From Aquimarina mycalae (GTDB lineage Bacteria > Bacteroidota > Bacteroidia > Flavobacteriales > Flavobacteriaceae): DNA of 64,000 nt. Each line of letters starts with the position of its first letter. The first letter of the stretch is position 1. The notes below the pieces were generated by a model. That model saw only the letters and a list, made by a program, of their open reading frames with translations, did not search any database and had not been told where the DNA came from. Location of the stretch: assembly GCF_029906345.1 (NCBI RefSeq), contig NZ_JARYGY010000007.1, positions 62,001 through 126,000 on the forward strand, in the 5' to 3' direction. Shown here piece after piece: positions 1-9,225 of the stretch. The position numbers were made by a program, and so were the translations under genes.

Positions 1-1315
1 AAACTGCGTACATCCCTAGTTCATATCCAAAATAACCATTAAACGTTTGAAACAACGCACCAATTAGAATATTTACAAATGCTAGTACACCTGCAATACC
101 TAATAGCGAAATAACTTTAGAAAAGTATAAACTTGTATTGTTAATCGGTAATGCATCATAAAACACAAAAGTTTTGTTCTTACGAGTTCTATGCACTGCT
201 TCACCAGAATAAATAATTAAAATAATAATGGATAAGAGAGAGATTCCTCCAGAAATATAAGTCGTTACAAATCTCGTAAGCGGTAAATTAGGAGTTCCAT
301 AAATCTCATTAGCATTATAAATTGTAATTAAAGAAAGTAAGATTCCAATAACAATCAAAATTATAAAAACAGGATCTTTAATGATAGAAAGAAATTCAAT
401 TTTACTTAATGACAGTAAGTTGTTTCTTTCTGTTTTTTTATTGAATATCTGAGATATAACACCTGTAAATGATGGCGCATGCGTATCTCCTTTAGTTTTC
501 TTTTCCTTTTTACCAGAAATTAAGAATTTCTTATAGTCGAATTTAAATAAAGTTAGTAAGAAAAATAACAATCCTAATCCCAACCAAAGCATTCGATTTA
601 ATAAAAATTTCCCATAGATTGGAAGTTGATTAATATTTAATTCATTAACCGACCAATACTTTTTGACAAAACTAAAAGCTCTTCCACCAAAAGGATCCAA
701 ATATATGGTTAGCCATTGATTATCTAGACTGGCGAGTAAGTTTCCTGAAATACTATATAATAAGAATAAAAATATTCCTCCAAGATATATAATAGGCATT
801 TTCTTAAAAAAGGCCATCAAACAAAAGAAGAGAGAACCTATTAGAAATGCATTGATCTGTAAGATAAATATGAACGGAAGGAGATATGAAGATAAATTAA
901 AAGCATCATAATCCCCATAATCTGGTCTATCTAAATACATTCCTGTAGTAAAACCTATAATTGCACCTAGTACAATAAATAGGTTTAATAATGTAACAAT
1001 AGTAAAGCTTCCAAAAAACCTTCCTAATACATACGATTTTTGCGTAATCGGAAATGTAAAATAAGTCTGTGCAGTTTTATGATCCTGATCTCTAAAAATG
1101 GGAACTCCCATAATAGCAGCATAAAAGAAAATAGAAATCACAGAAATTGGAGCTATAACATCTATAATATTATTAGGACTATTGACAAATTGTGCAGTAA
1201 CAGATTTTTGAAAAACTGCTATTAACAATGCCATAGCAAGCCCTAATCCAGCATAAATCCAAGTAGCAGGTCGACGAAGACGATATTGTATTTCGAATAA
1301 GAATATTTCTTTCAT
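1..1315 (-). CDS. ABC-2 type permease, N-terminal part (3' end outside window)
   Basis: The frame is open from an ATG at 1315 to the window edge (438 codons, no stop), so the C-terminus is missing. The visible protein begins MKEIFLFEIQYRLRRPATW and holds many hydrophobic segments: one near residues 18-40, a group around 60-200 and another group around 300-430, with a charged cytoplasmic stretch (KKEKKTKGD) between them. This is the layout of an ABC-2 family exporter permease. It lies two bases downstream of the ATPase on the same strand, so the two form one exporter operon. In Flavobacteriaceae such permeases next to this kind of ATPase are often fused to a C-terminal M1 aminopeptidase domain; that part would lie outside the window, so the fusion is inference. 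Substrate unknown. Confidence 0.8.
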   Translation of the reverse strand, partial: MKEIFLFEIQYRLRRPATWIYAGLGLAMALLIAVFQKSVTAQFVNSPNNIIDVIAPISVISIFFYAAIMGVPIFRDQDHKTAQTYFTFPITQKSYVLGRFFGSFTIVTLLNLFIVLGAIIGFTTGMYLDRPDYGDYDAFNLSSYLLPFIFILQINAFLIGSLFFCLMAFFKKMPIIYLGGIFLFLLYSISGNLLASLDNQWLTIYLDPFGGRAFSFVKKYWSVNELNINQLPIYGKFLLNRMLWLGLGLLFFLLTLFKFDYKKFLISGKKEKKTKGDTHAPSFTGVISQIFNKKTERNNLLSLSKIEFLSIIKDPVFIILIVIGILLSLITIYNANEIYGTPNLPLTRFVTTYISGGISLLSIIILIIYSGEAVHRTRKNKTFVFYDALPINNTSLYFSKVISLLGIAGVLAFVNILIGALFQTFNGYFGYELGMYAV

Positions 1316-1317
1316 AA

Positions 1318-2199
1318 TTATGCCTCCTGTTCTTGCTTTTGATTAATACTATAGAAATAGAATTCTTCTAAACCATTGTTCATTTGCTCAAAACCATTTC
1401 CTGGAGCACTCTCACTGTATATATTCACAAAGAACTGGCCTCCTCTTAAATAATTAGAAAGCACAGTAAATTCATTTTGATAACGTTCCAATTCAGTTTT
1501 TTCAATCTGTTTTTTGAATATTTTTCCATCCAATGTACGTGATAACTCTTGCGGATTTCCTTGAGCAAGAATTCTTCCTTCATTAAAAACCGCCATATGC
1601 TCACATAAATTAGTTACATCATCCACAATATGAGTAGATAATATTACGACAGCATTTTCACCTAATTCACTTAGTAAGTTATGAAAACGATTACGTTCTA
1701 ATGGGTCCAAACCTGCTGTTGGTTCATCTACAATAATTAGTTTTGGATTTCCCAATAAGGCTTGCGCAATTCCAAAACGTTGTCGCATCCCACCAGAAAA
1801 ATCTCCCAGGTTTCGATTTCTAAATTTATATAAGTTCACCTTGTTTAATAAATCGGCAACATATCCTTTACGTTCGCTGGTATTGGTAATGCCTTTAACC
1901 TTGGCAATATGATTAAGCATCATTTCTGCAGAAACCTTTGGGTATACTCCAAAATCCTGAGGTAAATAGCCTAATGTTTTTCTAAGCTCTTCTGGTTGTT
2001 TAAAAACATCAATGCCGTCAAAATCGATAGATCCTGTATCCGCAAGTTGCAATGTAGCGATCGTTCTCATCAAGGTTGATTTTCCAGCGCCATTAGGGCC
2101 AAGAAGACCAAACATTCCTTTTTCTAAGGTAAGATTTACATCATTTAACGCCTGTGTTCCATTTGGATACGTCTTGTTCAGATTTTTTATTGTAAGCAT
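1318..2199 (-). CDS. ABC transporter ATP-binding protein
   Basis: A 293-residue cytoplasmic ATPase that would power the adjacent permease. It shows Walker A (GPNGAGKS, about residues 34-41), a Q-loop glutamine near 81, the signature FSGGMRQR (about 134-141), Walker B (LIIVDEP, about 154-160) and the switch histidine in LSTHIVDD. The C-terminal 70 residues after the NBD are an accessory domain typical of ABC-2 drug/efflux-type ATPases. The stop lies two bases before the permease ATG, so translation is probably coupled. The gene is divergent from hemB across a 150-bp gap. The class is certain, the substrate is not. Confidence 0.93.
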   Translation of the reverse strand: MLTIKNLNKTYPNGTQALNDVNLTLEKGMFGLLGPNGAGKSTLMRTIATLQLADTGSIDFDGIDVFKQPEELRKTLGYLPQDFGVYPKVSAEMMLNHIAKVKGITNTSERKGYVADLLNKVNLYKFRNRNLGDFSGGMRQRFGIAQALLGNPKLIIVDEPTAGLDPLERNRFHNLLSELGENAVVILSTHIVDDVTNLCEHMAVFNEGRILAQGNPQELSRTLDGKIFKKQIEKTELERYQNEFTVLSNYLRGGQFFVNIYSESAPGNGFEQMNNGLEEFYFYSINQKQEQEA

Positions 2200-2352
2200 A
2201 CTATATAAAGTTTAGCAAAGTTTATGTATTGAATTGTTAGTATAAAATGTGGTGTGTTTGTTACAGAATTGTATTAATTTTATAAAAACGATCCGCCTAA
2301 AGTTACATTATAGTTGGTATATTTACGTTTCTTATAAATTAGTAGCAAGTTA

Positions 2353-3327
2353 ATGCATCAACTCCGTAGAAATAGAAGATTACGAACCAATGATTCGATT
2401 CGATCTTTAGTAAGAGAACATACGATTACTCCCAATGATTTTTTAGTTCCTCTTTTTGTAGTAGAAGGCAATAATGTAAAACAAGAGATTGCATCCATGC
2501 CTGGATATTACAGATATAGTCTCGATTTGTTGAAAAATGAGGTAAAAGAGGTTTGGGCGATGGGATTAAAGGCAGTATTACTTTTTGTAAAAGTACCAGA
2601 TAACCTAAAAGATAATAAAGGAACCGAAGCGTTGAATCCCGATGGATTAATGCAACGAGCAATTAAAACTGTTAAAGATGTCGCTCCAGAAATGTTGGTC
2701 ATGACTGATGTAGCACTAGATCCGTATTCTTCTTATGGTCATGATGGGATTGTAGAAGATGGGTATATTGTCAATGATCCTACCTGCGAAGTATTAGCTC
2801 AGATGTCCTTATCCCATGCAAAAGCTGGAGCTGATTTTGTTGCTCCTAGTGATATGATGGATGGCAGAATTCTGGCAATTAGAACCTTGTTAGAAGAAGA
2901 AAACTATAAGAATACTGGTATTATGAGTTATAGTGCCAAGTATGCTTCTGGTTTTTATGGACCGTTTAGAGATGCGCTGGATTCTGCACCTGGTTTTGGA
3001 GACAAAAAAACATATCAGATGGATTTTGCAAATCGGGATGAAGCGATTAAAGAAACATTGATGGATATAGAAGAGGGCGCTGATATTGTTATGGTAAAAC
3101 CTGGATTGGCGTATTTGGATATAGTAAGAGATGTGCGTGATGTGGTAGATGTGCCAGTAGCAGTATATCAAGTGAGTGGAGAGTATGCGATGCTGAAGGC
3201 AGCTGCCGCAAAAGGGTGGTTAGATCATGATGCGATTATGATGGAACAACTTATTGCATTTAAGAGAGCAGGAGCGCAGATCATCGCAAGTTATTTTGCC
3301 AAAGATGTGGTGAAACTTTTAGGATAG
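2353..3327 (+). CDS. hemB: Porphobilinogen synthase (delta-aminolevulinic acid dehydratase)
   Basis: Condenses two 5-aminolevulinate molecules into porphobilinogen, an early step of haem synthesis in the cytoplasm. The protein has 324 residues, the usual length. The two active-site lysines are visible in SAKYASGFYGPFR (K196) and MVKPGLAYLD (K249, the Schiff-base lysine). The metal-switch segment DVALDPYSSYGHDG (119-132) has Ala, Asp and Asp where zinc enzymes carry three cysteines, so this is the Mg/Na-type rather than the Zn-type enzyme. The ATG follows a 150-bp intergenic region shared with the divergent ABC genes. The TerB-like gene follows 17 bases later and may be co-transcribed. Confidence 0.97.
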   Translation: MHQLRRNRRLRTNDSIRSLVREHTITPNDFLVPLFVVEGNNVKQEIASMPGYYRYSLDLLKNEVKEVWAMGLKAVLLFVKVPDNLKDNKGTEALNPDGLMQRAIKTVKDVAPEMLVMTDVALDPYSSYGHDGIVEDGYIVNDPTCEVLAQMSLSHAKAGADFVAPSDMMDGRILAIRTLLEEENYKNTGIMSYSAKYASGFYGPFRDALDSAPGFGDKKTYQMDFANRDEAIKETLMDIEEGADIVMVKPGLAYLDIVRDVRDVVDVPVAVYQVSGEYAMLKAAAAKGWLDHDAIMMEQLIAFKRAGAQIIASYFAKDVVKLLG

Positions 3328-3344
3328 TAATAAATTAGAACTAT

Positions 3345-3728
3345 ATGATAAGCAGGGATCGATTGTATCAAACTTTTGGAGAGTTATTGTATGTAATTGC
3401 AATGAGTGATGGTGTTATCCAGAAAGAGGAAGTGAAAACTCTGGAAGAAATACTGAAAGCGCATCCCAAAGGAGAAGAAATAAAATGGTCATTTGATTAC
3501 GAGAATGAAAATCAAAATGATATCGAAACCCTTTATAAAAAAGTAATAGAAGTTTTTTCTGATAATGGCCCAGACGAAGAATATGACTTTATGATTTATG
3601 CCTTAACAAAAATTGCAGAAGCAAGTGATGGTATGGGATCTAAAGAAGAAAAGGTGATTAATAGTTTCTCTAAGGATCTATTAGAAAGATTTAAAAAAGA
3701 CATCGATAATTTGTTTAATCATTTGTAG
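3345..3728 (+). CDS. TerB-like helical protein
   Basis: A 127-residue soluble, all-helical protein. Two acidic loops, MSDGVIQKEE (near 20-29) and ASDGMGSKEE (near 92-101), match the repeated DG-x4-EE loops of TerB-fold domains, which are proposed metal-binding membrane-stress sensors. The C-terminus after the second loop is short and charged. It follows hemB by 17 bases. The fold assignment is good, but nothing here shows tellurite resistance: no other ter genes are present, so the role is open. Confidence 0.7.
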   Translation: MISRDRLYQTFGELLYVIAMSDGVIQKEEVKTLEEILKAHPKGEEIKWSFDYENENQNDIETLYKKVIEVFSDNGPDEEYDFMIYALTKIAEASDGMGSKEEKVINSFSKDLLERFKKDIDNLFNHL

Positions 3729-3852
3729 AAAATTAATTTCTCAAAATCTGTTTCAAAAACTAAATAGACTAAAATTAAGAAACCTTGCGAATTGACTTGA
3801 TTGGTATTGATTTTAGTATAACCACTTTTATAAAACCTCTAAAATTAAAAAG

Positions 3853-4251
3853 ATGAAACATGTTGTTTTATTATTGTTAAGTATCACTTTTATCGCAACT
3901 AGCTGTCAATCCGAAAAGAAACCTGAAAAAGAAAAAATCGTTATCGGAGGGAAGAAAAAAGCAAAATCTCCAGAATTTGAATTAGGTGAAAAACTCTTCA
4001 AAGGCAAAGGAAACTGTTTTTCTTGCCATAGATTAGATAAAAAATCTGTAGGTCCAAGTACTGCAGAGATTATGAAAATCTATAAAGAGCAAAATGGGGA
4101 TATTATTGGTTTTCTTAGACAAAAGAAAGATCCGATTGTAGATCCAGATAATTACTCAGTTATGAAGACTAATTTTGCACGATTAGAGAAGTTTTCTGAT
4201 GAAGAACTCAAGGCAATAGAAGTATATATGAATGAAGTGACTAAAAAATAA
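3853..4251 (+). CDS. Small c-type cytochrome lipoprotein
   Basis: A 132-residue envelope electron carrier. The N-terminus is a lipoprotein signal ending IATSC (C18), followed by a Lys/Glu-rich tether (about 20-40). One haem-attachment motif CFSCH lies at 55-59; the likely sixth ligand is M104 in YSVMKTNF. The size matches class I cytochrome c domains. The stop overlaps the next ATG by one base (TAATG), so it is translationally coupled to a DinB-family gene. Its redox partner is not evident from the neighbours. Confidence 0.9.
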   Translation: MKHVVLLLLSITFIATSCQSEKKPEKEKIVIGGKKKAKSPEFELGEKLFKGKGNCFSCHRLDKKSVGPSTAEIMKIYKEQNGDIIGFLRQKKDPIVDPDNYSVMKTNFARLEKFSDEELKAIEVYMNEVTKK

Positions 4252-4766
4252 TGAAGAATTTTTTAATAATCTGTATTCTTATTTCGTATCCTGTAATGTC
4301 TCAACACACAACACCCAAATCCGCGTTTCTAGAAAAATGGAGTAATTCTAAAGAATATCTGTTAGCAATTGCCGAATCCATGCCCGAAGAACATTATGTT
4401 TTTAAACCTACAGAACGCGAGATGGATTTTAAGAATCAACTACTTCATATCTGCGGAAATATGCGTTGGCTTGGCACCAACTATTTTTCTGAAGAAACTT
4501 TTGATCGAAAGCAGTTTTCTGAAAATGTGCCCGAATCTAAAAAAGAAGTTATTCTATTGCTCAAGGAGTCATTTGATCTTGTTTATGATCGCATAAAGAC
4601 GGTAGATGAGGATGCCTTAAAAGCAGAGGTTGATTTTTTTGCAGGCCCAAAGTCAAGGCTTCAGATTCTAAATTTATTGCAAGACCATGTAACACATCAT
4701 AGAGGACAATTGATTGTATATCTAAATCTTAATGAAATTAAACCACCAAGGTACGTGGGTTGGTGA
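4251..4766 (+). CDS. DinB-family four-helix protein, exported
   Basis: A 171-residue protein beginning MKNFLIICILISYPVMSQ, a cleavable signal peptide, then a DinB-type helix bundle. The family's metal-binding histidines are seen in QLLHICGNMRW (about 61-71) and DHVTHHRGQLIVYL (near 142-155). The C-terminal KPPRYVGW is usual for this subgroup. DinB proteins bind a divalent metal and many act as thiol-dependent transferases, but the reaction here is unknown. Export is odd for the superfamily though common in Bacteroidota; coupling to a cytochrome c lipoprotein suggests a periplasmic job. Confidence 0.78.
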   Translation: MKNFLIICILISYPVMSQHTTPKSAFLEKWSNSKEYLLAIAESMPEEHYVFKPTEREMDFKNQLLHICGNMRWLGTNYFSEETFDRKQFSENVPESKKEVILLLKESFDLVYDRIKTVDEDALKAEVDFFAGPKSRLQILNLLQDHVTHHRGQLIVYLNLNEIKPPRYVGW

Positions 4767-4836
4767 TAAGGATTCTTATCTTTTCTTTTTACAAATGATA
4801 AGCAAATCCTTACTTTAGCAAAACTAATTATATATT

Positions 4837-5955
4837 ATGGCATTACTTATTATATACGGAGTCGTATCTATTTTCTTTTCGTTTTTATGTTCGATTCTCG
4901 AAGCAGTGTTGCTTAGTATTACCCCAACCTTTGTGAATGTTAAGAAAAAAGAAGGTAAAGCCTATGCATCTTCTTTAGAAAAGCTAAAAAAAGATGTAGA
5001 CAGACCGCTTATTGCGATTCTAACACTTAATACAATTGCCCATACTGTAGGAGCTATATTAGTAGGTGTACAAGCAAAAGTAGCATATGCAGAAATGTAT
5101 GGATCCGAAACACGTACGTTTCTTGGAATGGAAATTACAGAAGATTTAATGGTAGGAGTGGTATCCTCTGTGATGACAATATTGATATTAGTTGCCTCTG
5201 AGATTATACCCAAAACGATTGGAGCAACCTATTGGAAACAGCTGGCTAATTTTACTTCGAAAGCCTTACATGTATTGATTTGGCCATTAAAATGGACAGG
5301 AATACTTTGGTTATTGCAATTAACTACAAAACTAATTGGAGGAAAAGGACATCACGGATCGGTATTAAGTAGAGAGGATTTTACCGCGATGGCAGATATT
5401 GCAGAAGAAGAAGGTGTTTTTGAAGAGTCTGAATCTCAAATAATCAGAAATCTGCTAAACTTTAAAGCCATTTTTGCAAAAGATATCATGACACCTAGAA
5501 GTGTTATGAAAATTGCTCCCGAAGAACAGAATGTTCAAGATTTTTTTGAAGCTAATAAAAACCTTCGTTTTTCCAGAATCCCAGTATATGCTGATAATCC
5601 AGATAATATAACGGGATATGTGCTAAAGGATGAGGTGTATAAAGAAATGGCTGAAGATAATCATGCTAAAAAATTAAATGACCTTAAGCGAAAGGTATTT
5701 GTTGTAGATCGTAATGTAGCAGTTCCTAATTTGTTCGAAAAACTAGTAGAGCATAAAGAACATATGGCATTGGTAGTCGATGAATATGGTTCGATTAGTG
5801 GTTTGGTCAGTATGGAAGATGTTATTGAAACGCTTCTTGGGTTAGAAATCATGGACGAGAGTGATCAGGATTCTAATATGCAGGAACTGGCAAGAAAAAA
5901 CTGGGAGAACAGAGCAAGACGTTTAGGTATTCTGGATGATAAAAAGGAAGAATGA
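4837..5955 (+). CDS. CNNM/DUF21 transporter-type protein with CBS pair
   Basis: A 372-residue membrane protein. Residues 1-170 form the DUF21/CNNM transmembrane domain (hydrophobic segments near 1-25, 55-75, 105-130 and 140-165); residues about 205-330 form two CBS domains (DIMTPRSVMKIAPEE, then VDEYGSISGLVSMEDVIE). The CorC/HlyC C-terminal domain found in longer relatives is absent; the chain ends in a short charged tail. Relatives act in Mg2+ or other divalent-cation efflux, with CBS domains sensing Mg-nucleotides. The stop overlaps the following methyltransferase by four bases (ATGA). Confidence 0.88.
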   Translation: MALLIIYGVVSIFFSFLCSILEAVLLSITPTFVNVKKKEGKAYASSLEKLKKDVDRPLIAILTLNTIAHTVGAILVGVQAKVAYAEMYGSETRTFLGMEITEDLMVGVVSSVMTILILVASEIIPKTIGATYWKQLANFTSKALHVLIWPLKWTGILWLLQLTTKLIGGKGHHGSVLSREDFTAMADIAEEEGVFEESESQIIRNLLNFKAIFAKDIMTPRSVMKIAPEEQNVQDFFEANKNLRFSRIPVYADNPDNITGYVLKDEVYKEMAEDNHAKKLNDLKRKVFVVDRNVAVPNLFEKLVEHKEHMALVVDEYGSISGLVSMEDVIETLLGLEIMDESDQDSNMQELARKNWENRARRLGILDDKKEE

Positions 5956-6431
5956 TTCAAACCGCTTTCATAGAAACGCCACTTGGGATAGCTACGATTA
6001 CAGGCGATGAAAATGGAATAAGTAAGATTTCAATAACAGAAGATACTACAGAAAAACCTTCTGCCAAAATTCCAGATGTATTACAAAAAGCAGTAATCCA
6101 ATTACAGGATTATTTTAAAGGAAACAGAAATACTTTTGATATTAAGTTAAACCCTTCTGGCACAGATTTCCAAAAAAAAGTTTGGCATGAACTATCTAAT
6201 ATTCCTTTTGGGAAAACAGTAAGTTATCTGGATATTGCTAAGCGACTAGGAGATCCTAAATGTATAAGAGCTGCTGCATCCGCTAATGGAAAAAACCCTT
6301 TGTGGGTTGTAGTTCCCTGTCATCGCGTAATTGGTAGTGATGGATCACTTACGGGATATGCGGGAGGATTGTGGCGCAAAAAATGGTTATTGGATCATGA
6401 AAACCCTGTAAAACAACAATCACTTTTTTAA
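5952..6431 (+). CDS. ogt: Methylated-DNA-protein cysteine S-methyltransferase
   Basis: A suicide repair enzyme that takes the alkyl group from O6-alkylguanine onto its own cysteine. It has 159 residues, with the active-site motif VVPCHRVIG (C123) and the helix-turn-helix region upstream (FQKKVWHELSNIPFGKTVSY). A short N-terminal beta domain precedes it. No AraC/Ada domain is fused, so this is an Ogt-like stand-alone form. Its ATG overlaps the end of the CNNM gene, indicating co-transcription. Confidence 0.95.
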   Translation: MIQTAFIETPLGIATITGDENGISKISITEDTTEKPSAKIPDVLQKAVIQLQDYFKGNRNTFDIKLNPSGTDFQKKVWHELSNIPFGKTVSYLDIAKRLGDPKCIRAAASANGKNPLWVVVPCHRVIGSDGSLTGYAGGLWRKKWLLDHENPVKQQSLF

Positions 6432-6575
6432 AGAACTAACAATCAATAGTTTAAGAATACTTATTGTCATAGAGTAAACACAAAATACATCAGTATTACT
6501 GCACACATCTATATATAATTTAGGGTACGATCAATTTTTTTGTTTATATAATATAGATTATGATTATATTATCCT

Positions 6576-7928
6576 ATGATACAAGCATATAGATATCTCT
6601 CAATAATTTGCGTATTTCTTTTTTTTGACATTTATGCTCAAAACCCTATTGATAGGGAACTGAATAAACCTTTGGTTCTTGAAAGCGATTCTGTCGAGTT
6701 TTTTATCAAAAAAGGAGACAGTTTAAATTCAGCTAAAAATCTGACTTTAGCAGAAGATGCGTACGAGAAAGCTTTTCGTTTGGCAAAAAGAATTGGTGAT
6801 AAAAAACAAATACTTGATACCGGATTTAAATTAGAAAGATATCGGTCTGCGATATTGGAAAAGCATGATGAAGCCAAAGAAATAATTGATTTTATAAATA
6901 GTTATTGTACAAAATTAGATGATAAAGATTGCATCATCCAAAGTATAATTCGTTATGGTGAACTGAAACGGAGAAAACTTCAATTTGTTGACGCATTGAA
7001 GCGTTATAGTCAAGCACTTCTCATGGCAGAAAAAACAGAAAACAAAAATCTAAATTGGCAAATATTAACTGGAAGAGGAGGTTTGTTATTGGATATTGGG
7101 GATCTTGATCAAAGCAAAAGAGATTTTAAAAAAGCTGTTGATTACATTACCGATATTAAAGGAAAATACATGACAGATAAACTCAAATGCATCATCATTG
7201 ATGACGAAAAAAAAGATAGAGAGAATATTCATATGCTTTTGGATTCATACTGTCCACAAGTAGAGGTTATTGGAGAAGCCAAAGATAGAGCTACGATTCT
7301 TTCAGTGCTATCAGAACTAAAACCAGATTTGGTCTTTATAGATATTCAATTAGGTGCGATCTCGGTATTCGATGTGTTGAATGAATTGGATAGTATTGAA
7401 TTTAAAATTGTGTTTGTAACTGCTTTTGATAAATATGCAATACAAGGGTATCAATATGATGCGATAGATTATTTATTAAAACCAGTAGATCCCAAGCGAT
7501 TAATTAAAGTAGTGGATAAAACCTTTAGATTAAAAGATCAATTAGCATCTAAAGAGAATATTGCCAATGATTTTAAAGAACTGTATTCTAAAGTGATGGA
7601 AACTCCTAAAATATCTATTACGGATGCTAAAGGAGTACATATTGTAAAAGCTATTGATGTTTTATACTGCGTAAGTGATGGGAACTATACTACATTTGTA
7701 ATGAAGGATGAAAATGAAATTGTAATCTCTAAAAACTTAAAACATTTTGAATCTAAATTAAAAGATTATAATTTTTTTAGAATTCATAAATCTTATTTGG
7801 TAAATCTCAATCATATTGACTTCTTGGTAAAAGAGCAAGGAGGCTCTGTTGTTATGAAAAATGGAAAATCTTTACCAATCTCCAGAAATGGTAAAAAAGA
7901 ACTTTACGAGAAAATGAATATTTTATAA
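6576..7928 (+). CDS. Signal peptide-TPR protein fused to a REC-LytTR response regulator
   Basis: A 450-residue chain with two parts that do not normally meet. Residues 1-21 are a signal peptide (ends DIYAQ) and about 40-195 are TPR-like helices, as in the sensor half of a TPR histidine kinase. From M199 the sequence reads MTDKLKCIIIDDE, the typical start of a LytTR-type regulator: a full receiver (phospho-acceptor D256 in LVFIDIQLG, K in LLKPVD) and a LytTR DNA-binding domain (about 345-450). There is no transmembrane segment, dimerisation helix or kinase domain between them. An in-frame ATG at 7170 preceded by AAAGGAAAA could start a normal 252-residue cytoplasmic regulator. Most simply, a deletion removed the kinase and joined two genes. 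The joined reading frame is intact. Confidence 0.75.
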   Translation: MIQAYRYLSIICVFLFFDIYAQNPIDRELNKPLVLESDSVEFFIKKGDSLNSAKNLTLAEDAYEKAFRLAKRIGDKKQILDTGFKLERYRSAILEKHDEAKEIIDFINSYCTKLDDKDCIIQSIIRYGELKRRKLQFVDALKRYSQALLMAEKTENKNLNWQILTGRGGLLLDIGDLDQSKRDFKKAVDYITDIKGKYMTDKLKCIIIDDEKKDRENIHMLLDSYCPQVEVIGEAKDRATILSVLSELKPDLVFIDIQLGAISVFDVLNELDSIEFKIVFVTAFDKYAIQGYQYDAIDYLLKPVDPKRLIKVVDKTFRLKDQLASKENIANDFKELYSKVMETPKISITDAKGVHIVKAIDVLYCVSDGNYTTFVMKDENEIVISKNLKHFESKLKDYNFFRIHKSYLVNLNHIDFLVKEQGGSVVMKNGKSLPISRNGKKELYEKMNIL

Positions 7929-8138
7929 GGAATTTCTGGGTAAATAATTTTGGTTTTCACAATATTCTAAAGTGATCTTCAGTATTTTATATACTTCTTT
8001 ACTACCCTTAAATTTTATTATATGTATGTAAAAGTGCATTTAATACACTAAAACCTACCGTTAAAACAATCAACCGATTAAAAACTGTATGTGTCTGTTA
8101 CTTTTGATCTGAAATTAACTCAGAAAAAATACATACTT

Positions 8139-9101
8139 ATGAAATCGAATTTTTTAAAAATCGGAACAGTTGCAGTAGCTACACTTTTATTTGCAACTAC
8201 ATCTTGCTCGGATGAAGGAATAGAAGCCGGATTAGAAACAGGAGAAGAAATTAATGCAAGCCATCTTCCAAAAAATGTTTTAAATAAAGTTTTAGAACTT
8301 AAAATGAACCCCAATGAATTTGAAGTAGAAGAGCTTGTGCATTTGGATGGTACAGTTTCAGAAGTGATCGTTACTTCTGGTGATATGGCAATGGATAAAG
8401 AGAGGTTTTTAGGGATACCTGCTAGTACCGAAGGTTTTGCTAAACAATATCGTACAGAGTTCATTATTGATACAAATCTGCATCCAGAAGTAAACCTTTT
8501 TGTGTATACAGGAGGTCCAATTCTTGTTGATGGTGAGCCTAGGTTAATTGGTTTTTCTGCAGGAGCTCAGCAAGGAATTATAGATGCTTTAGAAAACTGG
8601 AATTCGGTTCGTTCTGGACTTACGCTTAAAGCAGAGTTTAGCTCAAATCCAAATCTTTTTGATGAAAATGTTCATGAAACGTTCATTGCTGTAAACCTTA
8701 CCTTACCTGGATTTTCGGGTAGAGCAGGTTTCCCTGACGAGGCAGGTAACCCAGGAAGCTTCTTCATTATAAGTCCTATAGCAAACCAAGCTGCGCCAAA
8801 TGTTCCAGATGCAATTGAACATTTAATTACACATGAATTAGGACATGCTATTGGTTTACGTCATACAGATTGGAACAGTAGACAAAGCTGTGTAGATTTA
8901 GGATTAGAAGATGCACCATCAGTAGAGACTAATGCTCCTGATAGAATTTTTGGAACGCTACCTAGTATTCCTGGTATTATAGAGCAAGAAGACTCTATTA
9001 TGAATGCTTGTTTTGGAGAAACGGATGGAGAATTGAATTTCTTTGATGAATTTGCTATAAGAAATTTATATAGACGAAGTTTCTCTTATTATAATTACTA
9101 A
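8139..9101 (+). CDS. M57-type zinc metalloprotease lipoprotein
   Basis: Starting at the ATG at 8139, the protein has 320 residues and opens with a clear lipoprotein signal (MKSNFLKIGT...ATTSC, C23); an upstream GTG would add 16 residues with no signal logic. The zinc site HELGHAIGLRH (H232, E233, H236, H242) and the following TDWNSRQSC match the dual-action HEIGH metallopeptidase group (peptidase M57). A Met-turn candidate lies in DSIMNACF. It is probably anchored in the outer membrane facing out or into the periplasm. It stands alone, with its own terminator downstream. Substrate unknown. Confidence 0.85.
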   Translation: MKSNFLKIGTVAVATLLFATTSCSDEGIEAGLETGEEINASHLPKNVLNKVLELKMNPNEFEVEELVHLDGTVSEVIVTSGDMAMDKERFLGIPASTEGFAKQYRTEFIIDTNLHPEVNLFVYTGGPILVDGEPRLIGFSAGAQQGIIDALENWNSVRSGLTLKAEFSSNPNLFDENVHETFIAVNLTLPGFSGRAGFPDEAGNPGSFFIISPIANQAAPNVPDAIEHLITHELGHAIGLRHTDWNSRQSCVDLGLEDAPSVETNAPDRIFGTLPSIPGIIEQEDSIMNACFGETDGELNFFDEFAIRNLYRRSFSYYNY

Positions 9102-9130
9102 ATACCCATACATAATGTTTGTTTAAGAAA

Positions 9131-9157
9131 AGAGCACTGATTCAGTGCTCTTTTTTT
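9131..9157 (+). terminator. Intrinsic terminator of the M57 protease gene
   Basis: Ten-base arms AGAGCACTGA and TCAGTGCTCT, separated by a single T (the real loop will open some pairs), followed by a run of T. Confidence 0.85.
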
Positions 9158-9225
9158 GTGATCAAAAATGAATGAATAGTATGAGATTTATTTTTATAAC
9201 TTAGTGCTTCAAAATTTTAAGATTT

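Noticed and set aside
3345-3728. Tellurite resistance determinant
   Set aside because: Only the TerB-like fold is present; no TerC, TerD or other partners in the window.
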